Assembly (NCBI GenBank): GCA_004298155.1
Contig: SCRD01000016.1
Location: 124,001-188,000 of the forward strand
Length of the DNA stretch: 64,000 nt
Direction of reading: 5' to 3'
DNA from: Acidobacteriota bacterium
GTDB taxonomy: Bacteria > Acidobacteriota > Terriglobia > UBA7540
Program-made: the position numbers and the translations under genes
Notes under the pieces: model-generated
Told to the model about the DNA's origin: nothing
Database searches by the model: none
The model's input: the letters and a program-made list of their open reading frames with translations, nothing else
Shown here: positions 8,928 to 18,337 of the stretch, in pieces
How the letters are laid out: each line of letters begins with the position of its first letter
How positions within the stretch are numbered: position 1 is the first letter of the stretch

Positions 8928-9521
8928 TTAACGGACGGCACGATAAGCAGCGGGAAATCGATGGTCAAGCGCCAGATTGAGTTCGAGCACATTCACCCTT
9001 GGTTCTCCGAGAAATCCCAGGGCGCGCCCTTCCGTTTGTTCACCGATGAGTTGTTTGATCTCATCACGCGGAACGCCACGGGCCTGGGCCACGCGCGCTG
9101 CCTGGGCTTCCGCGGAACCCAGGCTGATATCCGGGTCAAGCCCGCTTGCTGAGGCTGTTACAAGATCGGCCGGGATGGGCCCGTTATAGTCAGGATTTTC
9201 CTCGCGGAATTTGACAATCGACGCTTTGATACGGTCTATCAGTTTCTGGTTTGTCGGGCCGTAATTCGAGCCGCTCGAATTCGAGGCATCATAGCCATTG
9301 CCTGCTGCCGACGGGCGGGGTTGGAAATATTGGGGCTTCGTAAAATTCTGGCCAATCAGCGACGATCCCACGACCGTGTCATTGACTCTCACCAGGCTCC
9401 CGTTTGCCTTTTGCGGAAAGAGAACCTGGCAAAGTGCGGTGACCACGCCCGGGTAAATCAGTCCCGTCAAAACGGTCATAAACAAAAGGACCCGGAATGC
9501 AATTGCTATTTGTCTCCACAT
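8928..9521 (-). CDS. kdpC: Potassium-transporting ATPase KdpC subunit
   Basis: KdpC stabilises the KdpFABC complex and assists ATP binding by KdpB. The start is ATG 9521 (MWRQIAIAFR), 10 bases after the kdpB stop; the longer frame would begin inside kdpB. The 197 residues show a single N-terminal membrane helix (LLFMTVLTGLIYPGVVTAL) and the family motifs QNFTKPQYFQPRPSA, SGLDPDIS and VNVLELNLAL near the C-terminus. Length and order are as expected. Confidence 0.97.
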   Translation of the reverse strand: MWRQIAIAFRVLLFMTVLTGLIYPGVVTALCQVLFPQKANGSLVRVNDTVVGSSLIGQNFTKPQYFQPRPSAAGNGYDASNSSGSNYGPTNQKLIDRIKASIVKFREENPDYNGPIPADLVTASASGLDPDISLGSAEAQAARVAQARGVPRDEIKQLIGEQTEGRALGFLGEPRVNVLELNLALDHRFPAAYRAVR

Positions 9522-9531
9522 GATGCCTTCC

Positions 9532-11649
9532 TTAAGCCAGCCTGAGCAATACCAGCAGGCGGTCAATCAGCCAGATTCCCGGAAAAGGCGCAAGAATTCC
9601 GCCGATGCCATAAATCAGCAGATTTCTCTTCAGAAGACTTGCCGCGTCCTGCGGCCGGTATTTCACTCCCCGCAGCGCCAGGGGAACCAGGGCAATGATA
9701 ATCAGAGCATTAAAAATGACGGCGGCCAGCACCGCGCTCCGGGGGGAGTGCAGGTGCATGATATTCAGATAGCTGAGGACGGGATAGGTGCTCGCGAACA
9801 TAGCTGGAATGATGGCGAAATACTTGGCCACGTCATTGGCGATGGAAAAGGTGGTGAGCGCGCCGCGCGTGATCAGCAGTTGTTTGCCGATTGCCACAAC
9901 TTCAATCAGCTTGGTGGGATTGCTGTCCAGGTCCACCATGTTTCCGGCTTCTTTGGCGGCGGAGGTCCCGGTGTTCATAGCAAGGCCCACGTCCGCCTGG
10001 GCGAGCGCGGGCGCATCGTTGGTGCCATCACCCGTCATGGCAATCAACCGGCCGCCCGCCTGCTCTCTGCGAATATATTCGAGCTTATCTTTGGGCGTGG
10101 CCTGCGCCAGGAAATCATCGACGCCAGTTTCGGAGGCAATGGCCGCAGCCGTCAAGGGATTGTCGCCGGTGATCATGACACTCCGAATACCCATGGCGCG
10201 AAGGTGAGCGATGCGCTCCTTTATTCCGCCTTTGACAATGTCCTTCAGGTGGACAATCCCCAGCACCCTCGGGCCGTCGGCGACAGCAAGAGGCGTACCG
10301 CCATTGCGTGAAATTCGATTGGAGACCTCGATGAGCACGGAAGGAACTTTACCCTGCTGATCTTTGACAAAGTTGCTGATGGCGTCCGTCGCGCCCTTGC
10401 GGAGCCGGCGGCCATCTATGTCCGCGCCGCTCATTTGCGTGTAGGCCGAGAAGGGGATGAATTGCGCATGGTGGTCAGACACTTCCCGGCCGCGCAATTG
10501 AAAACGTTCCTTGGCCAGGACCACAATGGAGCGTCCTTCGGGCGTTTCGTCCGCCAGGCTGGCCAGTTGCGCTGCGTCGGCGAGCTCCCGCTCGTTGGCC
10601 CCGTCACAAGGCAGGAGCTCAACTGCCTGCCGGTTACCGAGCGTGATGGTGCCGGTTTTGTCGAGCAACAACGTGTTGATGTCCCCGGCCGCTTCCACCG
10701 CTTTCCCGCTCATAGGCAGAACGTTGTGCTGCATGACGCGGTCCATGCCGGCGATCCCGATGGCCGACAGGAGCCCGCCAATAGTAGTGGGAATCAGGCA
10801 TACGAGCAGCGAAATAAGTACGACCACTGAAGGAACACCGCCTTGTCCGGCGGAGACTACGCTGTAAACCGCAAAGGGCTGTATGGTTACAACCGCCAAC
10901 AGGAAGATCAGCGTCAAACCCGCGATCAGGATGTTCAGGGCGATTTCGTTAGGAGTTTTCTGGCGCTCGGCGCCCTCGACCAGCGCGATCATACGGTCCA
11001 GGAAGGTTTCGCCTGGGTTGGAGGTAATTTGGACTTTGATCTGGTCTGAGAGAACTTTTGTTCCACCCGTCACGGCGCTGCGGTCGCCGCCCGATTCCCG
11101 GATCACCGGCGCGCTTTCACCTGTGATCACAGACTCGTCGACCGTGGCAATTCCTTCAATCACCTCGCCATCGCCTGGGATGATGTCGCCGGCAGCACAG
11201 ATGACAAGGTCCCCGGAACGCAGCCTGGAAGCCGGCACCATCTCGATTTTTCCGTTCGCAAGCAGGCACTTGGCCATCGAGTCAGTTTTTGTCTTGCGTA
11301 GAGTGTCCGCCTGCGCTTTGCCGCGCGCTTCGGCCATGGCCTCTGCAAAGTTTGCGAACAGGACCGTGAACCAGAGCCAGAGGGTGATCTGGAATTCGAA
11401 ACCAATGCCGGCCACTCGGCTGACGGCGTCATGCGCAAACAGGACTGTTGTCAGCGCTGCGCCGGCCTCGACCACAAAAATGACGGGGTTCCTGGCGACG
11501 ATCAGCGGATTCAGCTTGACGAAAGACTCGAAGATGGCCCGCCGCAGGATTTCGCGGTCAAACAGCGGGCGGGCATGCACCAGCTTCTTCGGAAGCAATT
11601 GTGTTTCATCATTAATGGCGGGTTCAGGCGCAATCATAATGTCAGGCAT
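9532..11649 (-). CDS. kdpB: Potassium-transporting P-type ATPase KdpB subunit
   Basis: KdpB is the catalytic P-type ATPase subunit that drives K+ uptake through KdpA. The 705-residue protein has the A-domain TGES loop (about 176), the phosphorylated Asp330 in DKTGT, the P-domain [18 protein letters not shown] and the membrane helices expected for the family. An N-terminal segment of about 30 residues precedes the conserved start. The ATG lies 3 bases after the kdpA stop. Confidence 0.98.
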   Translation of the reverse strand: MPDIMIAPEPAINDETQLLPKKLVHARPLFDREILRRAIFESFVKLNPLIVARNPVIFVVEAGAALTTVLFAHDAVSRVAGIGFEFQITLWLWFTVLFANFAEAMAEARGKAQADTLRKTKTDSMAKCLLANGKIEMVPASRLRSGDLVICAAGDIIPGDGEVIEGIATVDESVITGESAPVIRESGGDRSAVTGGTKVLSDQIKVQITSNPGETFLDRMIALVEGAERQKTPNEIALNILIAGLTLIFLLAVVTIQPFAVYSVVSAGQGGVPSVVVLISLLVCLIPTTIGGLLSAIGIAGMDRVMQHNVLPMSGKAVEAAGDINTLLLDKTGTITLGNRQAVELLPCDGANERELADAAQLASLADETPEGRSIVVLAKERFQLRGREVSDHHAQFIPFSAYTQMSGADIDGRRLRKGATDAISNFVKDQQGKVPSVLIEVSNRISRNGGTPLAVADGPRVLGIVHLKDIVKGGIKERIAHLRAMGIRSVMITGDNPLTAAAIASETGVDDFLAQATPKDKLEYIRREQAGGRLIAMTGDGTNDAPALAQADVGLAMNTGTSAAKEAGNMVDLDSNPTKLIEVVAIGKQLLITRGALTTFSIANDVAKYFAIIPAMFASTYPVLSYLNIMHLHSPRSAVLAAVIFNALIIIALVPLALRGVKYRPQDAASLLKRNLLIYGIGGILAPFPGIWLIDRLLVLLRLA

Positions 11650-11652
11650 CGT

Positions 11653-13467
11653 TCAGCTCCAGGCCGGGAATATCAGCAACGAAAACGTTTTGCCCTGGTG
11701 CATGAGGAATTGTTCCACGATCGGACCGAGCGACAGCGCCGGGAAGAAGGTCAAGGCCCCTACAATCACGATCGTCGCCACCAGCAGGCCCACCCACAGA
11801 GCCCCGTGCGTTGGAAGCGTCCCACTGGTCACCGGGACTTTTTTCTTCGTGGCCAGACTTCCCGCCACCGCCAGCGCCGGGATCATGAAGCCGAAACGGC
11901 CAATCAACATCGCCAGGCCGAGCAGGAGGTTGTACCAGGGTGTATTGGCATTGATTCCGGCAAAGGCGCTGCCGTTGTTTTCTGAAGCGCTGGAAAAAGT
12001 GTAAAGGATCTCGCTGAAACCATGGGGACCGGCGTTGCTGAGATTGGCGGCGGCAGGCCCAGGAGGGTTCCAGTAACTATGGGCCGGGAACTTGGCTACG
12101 GAACATATGGCCGAAAAGACCAGGATTGCGAAGGCGGTGACGATGATAGCCACCATCGCCATCTTCACCTCTTTTTGCTCGATCTTTTTGCCGAGATACT
12201 CCGGCGTCCTGCCCACCATCAAGCCGGCAATGAATACCCCAACGATGGCATACAACAGGATGCCGTAAAGGCCTGATCCAACGCCGCCGAAAATCACTTC
12301 GTCCGTTTGCAGGTTGAACATCGAGACCAGGCCGCCGATGGGCGTATAGCTGTCATGCATGCTGTTCACGCTGCCGTTGCTCGCGTCCGTTGTAGCCGTG
12401 GCCCACAAGGCGGAACTCGCATTGCCAAAGCGGACCTCTTTGCCTTCCATGTTGCCGCCCGGTTGTTCGCGCGTGGCAGCGGTGCTTACGCCCAAATGTG
12501 CAAGAATAGGGTTTCCTGCGCCTTCGGAGCCATAGCACACAAAGACTCCCGCAAAAAAAAGCACGGCCATGGCAGCGAAAAGTCCCCATCCCTGCCGGGT
12601 ATCGCCTACCATCTTTCCGAACGTGTAGGTCAGGCCGGAGGCGATTGCGAGAATCGAAAGCAATTCGACGAAGTTGGTCAGCGGAGTTGGGTTCTCGAAC
12701 GGATGCGCGGAGTTGGTGTTGAAGAAGCCTCCGCCGTTTGTGCCCAGCATTTTCGGAGCTTCCTGAGAAGCCACCGGTCCTACTGCTATTGTTTGAGTCG
12801 GGCCTTCCAGCGTTTTGGCGTTAACGGATGCGTTCAGGGTCTGGGGCACGCCACGGGCGCAAAGGAAGAGCGCAAAGACAAAGCAGAGTGGCAGCATGAT
12901 ATAAACGGTGCCACGCGTAAGGTCCACCCAGAAATTCCCGATGGTGTCTGCCTGCTTTCGCGCGAATCCGCGAATCAGCGCGATGGCCACGGCAATGCCC
13001 GCCGCGGCGGAAACAAAATTCTGGACGGTCAACGCCACCATCTGAACCAGGTAGCTGAGCGTGATTTCGCCGCCGTATGACTGCCAGTTGGTGTTGGTCA
13101 TGAAACTCACGGCGGTGTTAAAGGCCAGGTCAGGCGTCATCGCTGTGGCGTTGCCCGGCGCATGGCCGGTGCTGAAGCCCATCGGGTTCAAGGGCAGGAA
13201 GCCCTGCAAGCGTTGAATCATGTACACGAAGAAGAAGCTAACCACACTGAAGACCAGGAGCGACGCCGCGTATTGTGTCCATCGCTGCTCCGTGTCTTCG
13301 CGAATACCACAAACTCTGTATAGCAGGCGCTCTAACGGCCGCAAGACGGGATGCAGAAAACTACGCCTGCCCTCGTAAATGTGGGCCATGTACAGTCCCA
13401 GCGGTTTTGTGACCGCCAGCAGGACCAGGAAGAACACCAGGATGTAAAGAACGCCACTGGGCGTCAT
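11653..13467 (-). CDS. kdpA: Potassium-transporting ATPase KdpA subunit
   Basis: KdpA is the channel-like K+-binding subunit. I chose ATG 13467 (MTPSGVLYIL), preceded by GGAGGG four bases away and following the kdpF stop by 10 bases; the longer frame overlaps kdpF. The 604 residues include the selectivity-filter type segments AVSFMTNTNWQSYGGE, LGTNGGGFFNTNSAHPFENP and LFNLQTDEVIFGGVGSGLYG, and about ten membrane helices. It is complete. Confidence 0.98.
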   Translation of the reverse strand: MTPSGVLYILVFFLVLLAVTKPLGLYMAHIYEGRRSFLHPVLRPLERLLYRVCGIREDTEQRWTQYAASLLVFSVVSFFFVYMIQRLQGFLPLNPMGFSTGHAPGNATAMTPDLAFNTAVSFMTNTNWQSYGGEITLSYLVQMVALTVQNFVSAAAGIAVAIALIRGFARKQADTIGNFWVDLTRGTVYIMLPLCFVFALFLCARGVPQTLNASVNAKTLEGPTQTIAVGPVASQEAPKMLGTNGGGFFNTNSAHPFENPTPLTNFVELLSILAIASGLTYTFGKMVGDTRQGWGLFAAMAVLFFAGVFVCYGSEGAGNPILAHLGVSTAATREQPGGNMEGKEVRFGNASSALWATATTDASNGSVNSMHDSYTPIGGLVSMFNLQTDEVIFGGVGSGLYGILLYAIVGVFIAGLMVGRTPEYLGKKIEQKEVKMAMVAIIVTAFAILVFSAICSVAKFPAHSYWNPPGPAAANLSNAGPHGFSEILYTFSSASENNGSAFAGINANTPWYNLLLGLAMLIGRFGFMIPALAVAGSLATKKKVPVTSGTLPTHGALWVGLLVATIVIVGALTFFPALSLGPIVEQFLMHQGKTFSLLIFPAWS

Positions 13468-13477
13468 GCGACCCTCC

Positions 13478-13561
13478 TCAAAACTGCTCCGGACGGAGCA
13501 ACGCGTAAACCAGGTAGCCGAACAGCAACAACGCGATAATCCCGCCAACGATGTATTCCAT
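13478..13561 (-). CDS. kdpF: KdpF small membrane subunit
   Basis: This 27-residue single-helix peptide begins MEYIVGGIIALLLFGYLVYA and ends LLRPEQF. The LVYALLRPE(R/Q)F end is the hallmark of KdpF, which stabilises the KdpABC complex. GAGAG lies upstream of the ATG and the TGA is 10 bases before kdpA. Confidence 0.95.
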   Translation of the reverse strand: MEYIVGGIIALLLFGYLVYALLRPEQF

Positions 13562-13572
13562 ATGGTCTCTCC

Positions 13573-13656
13573 TCAAAGCCGCTCAAAGGCCCTCGTGCAG
13601 GCCCAGCAAATGACGAAGAACACCGCACCAACGAACAGATAGAAAAGATCCAACAT
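13573..13656 (-). CDS. 27-residue membrane peptide preceding kdpF
   Basis: This small frame begins MLDLFYLFVGAVFFVICWAC and ends TRAFERL. GGAGG lies six bases before the ATG, and its TGA is 11 bases before the kdpF start, so it looks translated. It would form one membrane helix with a short charged tail. Its first 74 bases overlap the 3' end of the USP-like frame. I recall similar short ORFs before kdpF in other phyla, but no function is known to me. It could be an extra regulatory or assembly peptide of the Kdp complex. Confidence 0.7.
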   Translation of the reverse strand: MLDLFYLFVGAVFFVICWACTRAFERL

Positions 13657-14146
13657 GTGCGTCCTCCCTTCTCCCAACCAGGATGACTTCGTGCCCCTCC
13701 GACTGGAGTCTTGCCGCCAGTCTCGAAGCCTTCGTCGGCCACCATTTCTCCAGGCCGCCGATCACCACCACAGAGTCTGGCGGCAGAATTTTCGCGAGAG
13801 CAACCTGCCGGCTCCTGCAATTACAGATCAGAACATCGATGTGGGACTCGATCTCGATCCCTTCTGCAAGCGCCTTAAACTTTCGTTCGGTGAATTCGGC
13901 TGGGACGGGTGGCTTATTGAGCGGAAGGGCATACGGCACTGCGCGAAGAACAATAAACCTCAGCCTTACGCCCAGATCACGAGCCAGATTTCCGGCGGCG
14001 CGCAACGCGTGCCGCGAGGACCCGTTCCCCGTGAAGATCACGTTAACTTCATGAAGTACGCCCTGGCCTGCTTCTGATGGCGCGCATGGCGTGTCGAATC
14101 GTGTTGCCGGTTTTTCGAGATGCCTGTTGATCTGGTTGCTCCTCAA
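13583..14146 (-). CDS. Universal-stress-like protein at the head of the kdp operon
   Basis: The frame from TTG 14146 (187 residues) holds an alpha/beta fold of the USP type from about residue 33: VNVIFTGNGSSRHALRAAG, a second strand RLRFIVLRAV, then DSVVVIGG and HEVILVGRR. The start is uncertain because no ribosome site precedes the TTG; an AGGAG lies just inside it. The last 25 residues overlap the 27-residue peptide frame by 74 bases, so the natural end may be earlier or a frameshift may exist. Position suggests a role in K+ or turgor signalling with the KdpD input halves, which also carry USP domains. Confidence 0.65.
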   Translation of the reverse strand: MRSNQINRHLEKPATRFDTPCAPSEAGQGVLHEVNVIFTGNGSSRHALRAAGNLARDLGVRLRFIVLRAVPYALPLNKPPVPAEFTERKFKALAEGIEIESHIDVLICNCRSRQVALAKILPPDSVVVIGGLEKWWPTKASRLAARLQSEGHEVILVGRREDAHVGSFLSVRWCGVLRHLLGLHEGL

Positions 14147-14150
14147 CTAT

Positions 14151-14164
14151 CCCTGAAATCAGGG
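14151..14164. promoter_or_regulatory. 14-bp palindrome upstream of the kdp operon
   Basis: CCCTGA-AA-TCAGGG is a perfect inverted repeat in the 93-base gap between the kdpE-like gene and the USP-like gene. The 2-base centre is too short for a hairpin, so a protein-binding site is more likely than a terminator. Confidence 0.4.
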
Positions 14165-14198
14165 TAGCTGGGCCAACGTCAGGAAGGCATAAAACCCG

Positions 14199-14215
14199 CG
14201 TAAGGAATTTATAAA
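14199..14215 (-). promoter_or_regulatory. Candidate KdpE-binding box
   Basis: Read on the minus strand the sequence is TTTATA-AATTC-CTTACG. The E. coli KdpE consensus as I recall it is TTTATA-N5-TTTACA, so the first half is perfect and the second matches 4 of 6. It lies upstream of the kdp operon, directly after the gene for the KdpE-like regulator. Confidence 0.45.
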
Positions 14216-14239
14216 GGGAAAAGCTTCAGCGCGTACCGC

Positions 14240-14938
14240 CTATCCGGGCAGGTTGAACCGATAGCCGACCCACGGTTCAGTGAGCAGGTATTTGGGGTTT
14301 GAAGGTTGTGGTTCGATCTTCTTGCGAAGCTGATTGATGAAGACCCTCAAATACTCAGTCTCTTCGCCGTAATCAGGTCCCCAGACGGCCTGAAGAAGCT
14401 CGCGGTGCGTAAGGATGCGATTCGGATGGGTCGCAAGATAGGCGAGGAGGTCAAACTCTTTCGGGGTCAACCGATATTCCCGCCCGGAATTCAAAACGCG
14501 GCGTGATTCGAAATCAATCTGGGCCTTATCCAGATTGATCTGCCTGAGATTCAAACCGGGCACCGGTATTCGTCGAAGCGCGGCCCTGATCCTTGCCAGC
14601 AATTCCGGCGTGCTGAAAGGTTTGGTAATGTAGTCGTCGGCGCCGGCGTCGAGGGCCTCGATCTTGTCCTTTTCCGCGCTCCGCACGGTAAGCATGACAA
14701 TGGCCATGTCCAGGCCCTGCCCGCCGCTTCGAATCGCCCGGCATGCTTCAATCCCATCCATTTCGGGCATGTTCACATCGAGCAGTACAAGATTGTAGTT
14801 TCCTTCGGAAATTTTTTCGACGGCCTGAGATCCGTTTCGGACGTCGTCCACCCGGTAACCTTGTGCCGCGAGGGTGGTCCGCATCACGCGGCGGATCTGC
14901 GGATCGTCATCCACAACAAGGATTGATCTTGCGCTCAT
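14240..14938 (-). CDS. kdpE: KdpE-like OmpR-family response regulator
   Basis: This response regulator probably activates the kdp operon. The 232 residues have a receiver domain (acidic pocket DDD near residue 10, phospho-acceptor Asp in LVLLDVNMPEMDG, then MLTVRS and YITKPFS) and an OmpR-type winged helix (RRVLNSGREYRLTPKEFDLL, then TEYLRVFINQLRKKIEP). TEYLRVFINQLRKKIE is characteristic of KdpE. The ATG overlaps the stop of the kinase gene (ATGA), so the two are translationally coupled. Confidence 0.92.
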   Translation of the reverse strand: MSARSILVVDDDPQIRRVMRTTLAAQGYRVDDVRNGSQAVEKISEGNYNLVLLDVNMPEMDGIEACRAIRSGGQGLDMAIVMLTVRSAEKDKIEALDAGADDYITKPFSTPELLARIRAALRRIPVPGLNLRQINLDKAQIDFESRRVLNSGREYRLTPKEFDLLAYLATHPNRILTHRELLQAVWGPDYGEETEYLRVFINQLRKKIEPQPSNPKYLLTEPWVGYRFNLPG

Positions 14939-16409
14939 CCTGCTTTCTCCATGATCGCCACGGGCAGCAAGATGATCATCTCAGACCCATTCCGAGAGCT
15001 GTGGTCCAGGCGGATGTCGCCGCCGTGCGCTCGAAGGATCTGCCTCGCTAATGCCAGACCCATGCCCGTTCCCACAAGCCTCGACTTGACATTTGAACCG
15101 CGATAGAACTTTTCAAAAACGTGAGGCTGGTCCATTTCAGGGATCCCGGCGCCCTGGTCCCTGACGGCGATGACGATGCCATTTTCATCGGCGAAAGCCC
15201 GGACGTCGACGATGGAGTTGGGAGGAGAATACTTCAACGAGTTGTCAACCACCTGCCGAACTGCGAACTCTGTGAGCTCTGTGTCCACTTCGGGCATGGG
15301 CAGATCGGGACCCACCTGGATATCGAGGGTCCGCCCTTCGAGAAGTGGCCGTAAATTTTCCCGGACCGCAGTTAACAGGTCTCCGATCCGGCAGAGTTTC
15401 CTGTCAAGCTGAATCTCTCCCGCTTCAACGCGGGCCATGCGGACTGCTTCCGTTACAAGTCTTGCCAGGCGCTCTGCTTCTTCATTCACAATAGAAATCA
15501 ACTCGCGTTGCTGCTCCGCGCCCTGGGTGGAACGGAGCTGCAAAGCACCGGCAGCCGCCTTGATCGAGGTGAGTGGAGTTTTAAATTCATGGGCGATTGC
15601 ATCCAGGAGCGTTGATTTGAATTCTTCGCTGCGCCGGGCAGCCTCAGCCTGGCTTGCCGCCTCCTGTCCCCGCACTTTTTCGAGGCCGATAGCGACAAGA
15701 TTTGAGATAGCCTGCAACGCGCTGTCTGAGAGCGAAGGACCACCAATCGCCAGGCTTGCAATGGGCTCACCGCCAAGATGAATGGAGGTTACTGTTGTTG
15801 AGGATTGCTCATCGCGAAACAGCGTGCCATCCACGGCGGCCTGCCGCAACTTTTCCTCCAGGCCTTGAGGCAAGTCGGCTGGCCCCGCGTGATGGATTTC
15901 ACCCGTGCTGCGCTCGAACAGGACCACAGAGGGGAAGTTAAAAATCTGCACGATCTCATTGGCGAATTGCCCGGCGGCTTTCTGGTTTGCCTCGGTTAGC
16001 AGGATCGCCCGGCTCAGGGCATAGAGCCGCTCCGTCTCTTCACGCCGCGCCGTCGCTTCCTGAGTCTGTTGCCTGGCCCGCGCTGAAAGCTGGCTGGCAA
16101 TTATGGAAGTGACCAGAAAAGTGAATAGCGCCACCCAGTTCTGCGGCTCGGCGATGGTGAAAGTGCCTATCGGCGGAAAGAAAAAAAGTTGAGGCACAGG
16201 ACCGCCGTGACGGAGGCCACCATGGCCTCAGGCAGGCCCCAGGCGGTGGCAATCAATAGAACGGCAATCAGATAAGCGAAGCCTGCGGTCGTGGCATTGA
16301 CAGAGATCAGGTGAAAGAAAAGAACGGTAATGACGGCATTAATCGCGAGGACCGCAGATATGCGAAATGTTCCTTTTAGGCTCATGTGCCAGGCGCTGAG
16401 GCCCGTCAA
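14935..16409 (-). CDS. KdpD C-terminal-half sensor kinase, split by one -1 frameshift
   Basis: Two frames together encode a kinase of about 490 residues that lacks the KdpD N-terminal half. The first (16409-16167) holds membrane helices of a DUF4118 domain and ends LNFFSFRR-stop. The second starts inside the same domain at PPIGTFTIAEPQNWVAL and continues with a GAF-like region, HisKA (IAHEFKTPLTSIKAA) and HATPase motifs (VDNSLKYSPPN, GAGIPEMDQPHVFEKFYRG, GTGMGLALARQIL). Joining them at the T7 run at 16181-16187 restores LNFFFFPPIG, close to the LNFFFIPP of KdpD. The shift could be a base error, a real mutation or slippage at the run. A GTG at 16197 would give only a truncated form. Confidence 0.85.
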
Positions 16410-16661
16410 GCCGTATCTTACTATTTCCGGCGCCAGCCAGCTATTTCAAGCGCAATCAACTCTCTTTCAACCCTGGGGACTGTTTTCATAAAAGCTAATC
16501 TGTCATGGCGTTCTCGATCTATTTTGAGAGCTGCTGTCCCACAGTTTTGAGCGGGCCAGTAAGATCCTGGAATCAAGCAGGTGCCCTGATTATTTATCAT
16601 CAAATTCATGAGAGGCAGCCACTATGAATGTTTCAGGTTTATGGCCCGGCAGCCTGGCTGC

Positions 16662-17900
16662 TTAGTCTTCAAATTGGTGGAGCGCTCGTCCCTCGCTGGG
16701 GAAAGCGTCGTACTTCTCAATGTCGGGCAGGATCTTCTGTTCAGCCACATTTAACGCTAGCTGGACCGCTCCCAGCACCGCCGCCTCCGTTGCCAGTTTG
16801 CTTACCGCGACGCGAGGCCGACAGAATTCGTTGCATTCGATGATCCGGCTGGTCGCCTTGAATAGAGCAGGACGCGAGCCGACGCGGCCTCCCAGAACGA
16901 CCAGTGATGGATTTAGGACAACGCATATGTTCGTGACTGCATCGGCAAGGATTCGGGCTGTCTGTTGCAAAATCCGGCCGGCCAGCGGATACCCCTTCTC
17001 CGCCAGGTCAAGAATGCCCCCGCCATCCACCTCCAGCCCCCCACGGCCGTTTTCGCTGCCCTGGCCTTCCAGTTTCCGCCAGGCAGATTCAATCGCCCTG
17101 GCGCCGATCATGTCTTCCAGCGGCCCGGGCTTCAGAATGGCCAGCGGGCTCTCCTCCGTTCCAGGCACGTAGAGATAACCAATCTCCCCGGCGGCCCAAT
17201 CGGCGCCGTGATATAGGTGGCCGTTTATGAAGATCCCTGCTCCAATACCGGAACCGACAGTCAGGAACACGAAGTTTTTCACTCCGCGCGCAATGCCCCA
17301 TCGTCCTTCGCCAAGCGCCGCCAGGTTGACATCATTTTCAACCACGGCATGGGCCCCAACCCGTTTTGCGAGGATCTCGCGCAAGGGAACAGCCTGCCAG
17401 TGCGCCAGTATAGGAGCTGAAAGAACGATACCTTTTTGGACGTCGGTGATCCCCGGGACTCCGGCGGCAAGCGCCACCAGCTTCTTCGCAGGAATCCTGT
17501 GCCGGGCCTGGAGCTTCCTGATGCCTGTGGCAATCAGCGAAACGACGTGGTCCGGAGTGCTTTGGGAGTGTGTTGCAACGTCGACTTTCTCGATAATTGT
17601 GCCATCCAGGTCCGCAAGCGCAATCCGCACGAGCGACGTCCCTATGTCAACGCCTGCAACGTAACCCACTTTTGAATTGAAACGGAGAAGGTCGGGTGGG
17701 CGGCCGCCACTCGAGGGGCCCGGACCCATAGGTTCAATCAGGCCATGTTGTTTCAGATACGCCACGCCGCTTGAGATTGTCGGAGCGCTGAGTCCGGAAT
17801 ATCGGGCAAGGTCCGCCCGCGAGCAGGGACCATGCTTCCGCAAGAGGCGGAGAATCTGTTGCGCGTTAAAGTCGCGTAGCAGCCTCGGCCTTCCAAGCAT
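16662..17900 (-). CDS. ROK-family transcriptional regulator (NagC/XylR type)
   Basis: This is a sugar-responsive repressor. The ATG at 17900 is preceded by AGGAG at six bases; the longer frame to 18026 has no such site. The N-terminal winged helix-turn-helix is LRKHGPCSRADLARYSGLSA, followed by TISSGVAYLKQHGLIEP. The ROK fold has GVDIGTSLVRIALADLDG, VENDVNLAALGEGRWG and a glucokinase-like TVGSGIGAGIFINGHLYHG. The usual Zn-binding Cys cluster is not apparent, as in some ROK repressors. The 412-residue length is normal. Neighbouring glycosidase and phosphatase genes suggest a carbohydrate-linked regulon, but this is inferred. Confidence 0.92.
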   Translation of the reverse strand: MLGRPRLLRDFNAQQILRLLRKHGPCSRADLARYSGLSAPTISSGVAYLKQHGLIEPMGPGPSSGGRPPDLLRFNSKVGYVAGVDIGTSLVRIALADLDGTIIEKVDVATHSQSTPDHVVSLIATGIRKLQARHRIPAKKLVALAAGVPGITDVQKGIVLSAPILAHWQAVPLREILAKRVGAHAVVENDVNLAALGEGRWGIARGVKNFVFLTVGSGIGAGIFINGHLYHGADWAAGEIGYLYVPGTEESPLAILKPGPLEDMIGARAIESAWRKLEGQGSENGRGGLEVDGGGILDLAEKGYPLAGRILQQTARILADAVTNICVVLNPSLVVLGGRVGSRPALFKATSRIIECNEFCRPRVAVSKLATEAAVLGAVQLALNVAEQKILPDIEKYDAFPSEGRALHQFED

Positions 17901-18337
17901 CGATTTCTCCTGGCATCCCGGGTCAGACGCGGCAGCTTGCTTACGGACCAGGAACACGTGCCGTGCTTCCCTTGCTGAGGCTGGCTGAAAGAGGTAACCT
18001 AAAGTCACCGTCGGAAACCTGCACACGCTTCCACGAGATCCTGAGGGCCCTTCCTTTTGAAGTCAGGAGTAACCCTCGCAAGCTCATGCCTCTCCAGCCC
18101 TGAAGATACGCCCCTGCGTCAACTGTGTAGAGCTTATCATGCCCGTCGACTTCTGGAATCTTCATTTGAGAATCTCATGGGCGGGCGAAATGTTTCTGGG
18201 CGGCGGATACGCTCGCCGTTCCACCCGTCGCGGCAACGCAGTTTATCAAAAAATGCGGTTTAGAACATTTTTCATCCAGCAATGTTTCTGCAATTTACTT
18301 TGGCCAATCTCCCGTTTGTGGTAAAACGAACGCAGTT
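17901..18337. other. Intergenic region between ROK regulator and phosphodiesterase gene
   Basis: These 437 bases separate the divergent genes. Short frames here look random. The only structure I see is the AAAAATG/CATTTTT inverted repeat at 18249-18272, listed separately. Confidence 0.6.
18249..18272. promoter_or_regulatory. Inverted repeat, candidate regulator site
   Basis: AAAAATG and CATTTTT form 7-base arms around a 10-base spacer, 66 bases upstream of the phosphodiesterase start and about 350 bases upstream of the ROK gene. AT-rich inverted repeats are common ROK operators, so control by the divergent regulator is possible. Confidence 0.3.

Noticed and set aside
13464-13820. 118-residue minus-strand frame over kdpF
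   Set aside because: It covers kdpF and the small upstream peptide in another frame and has no protein-like features.
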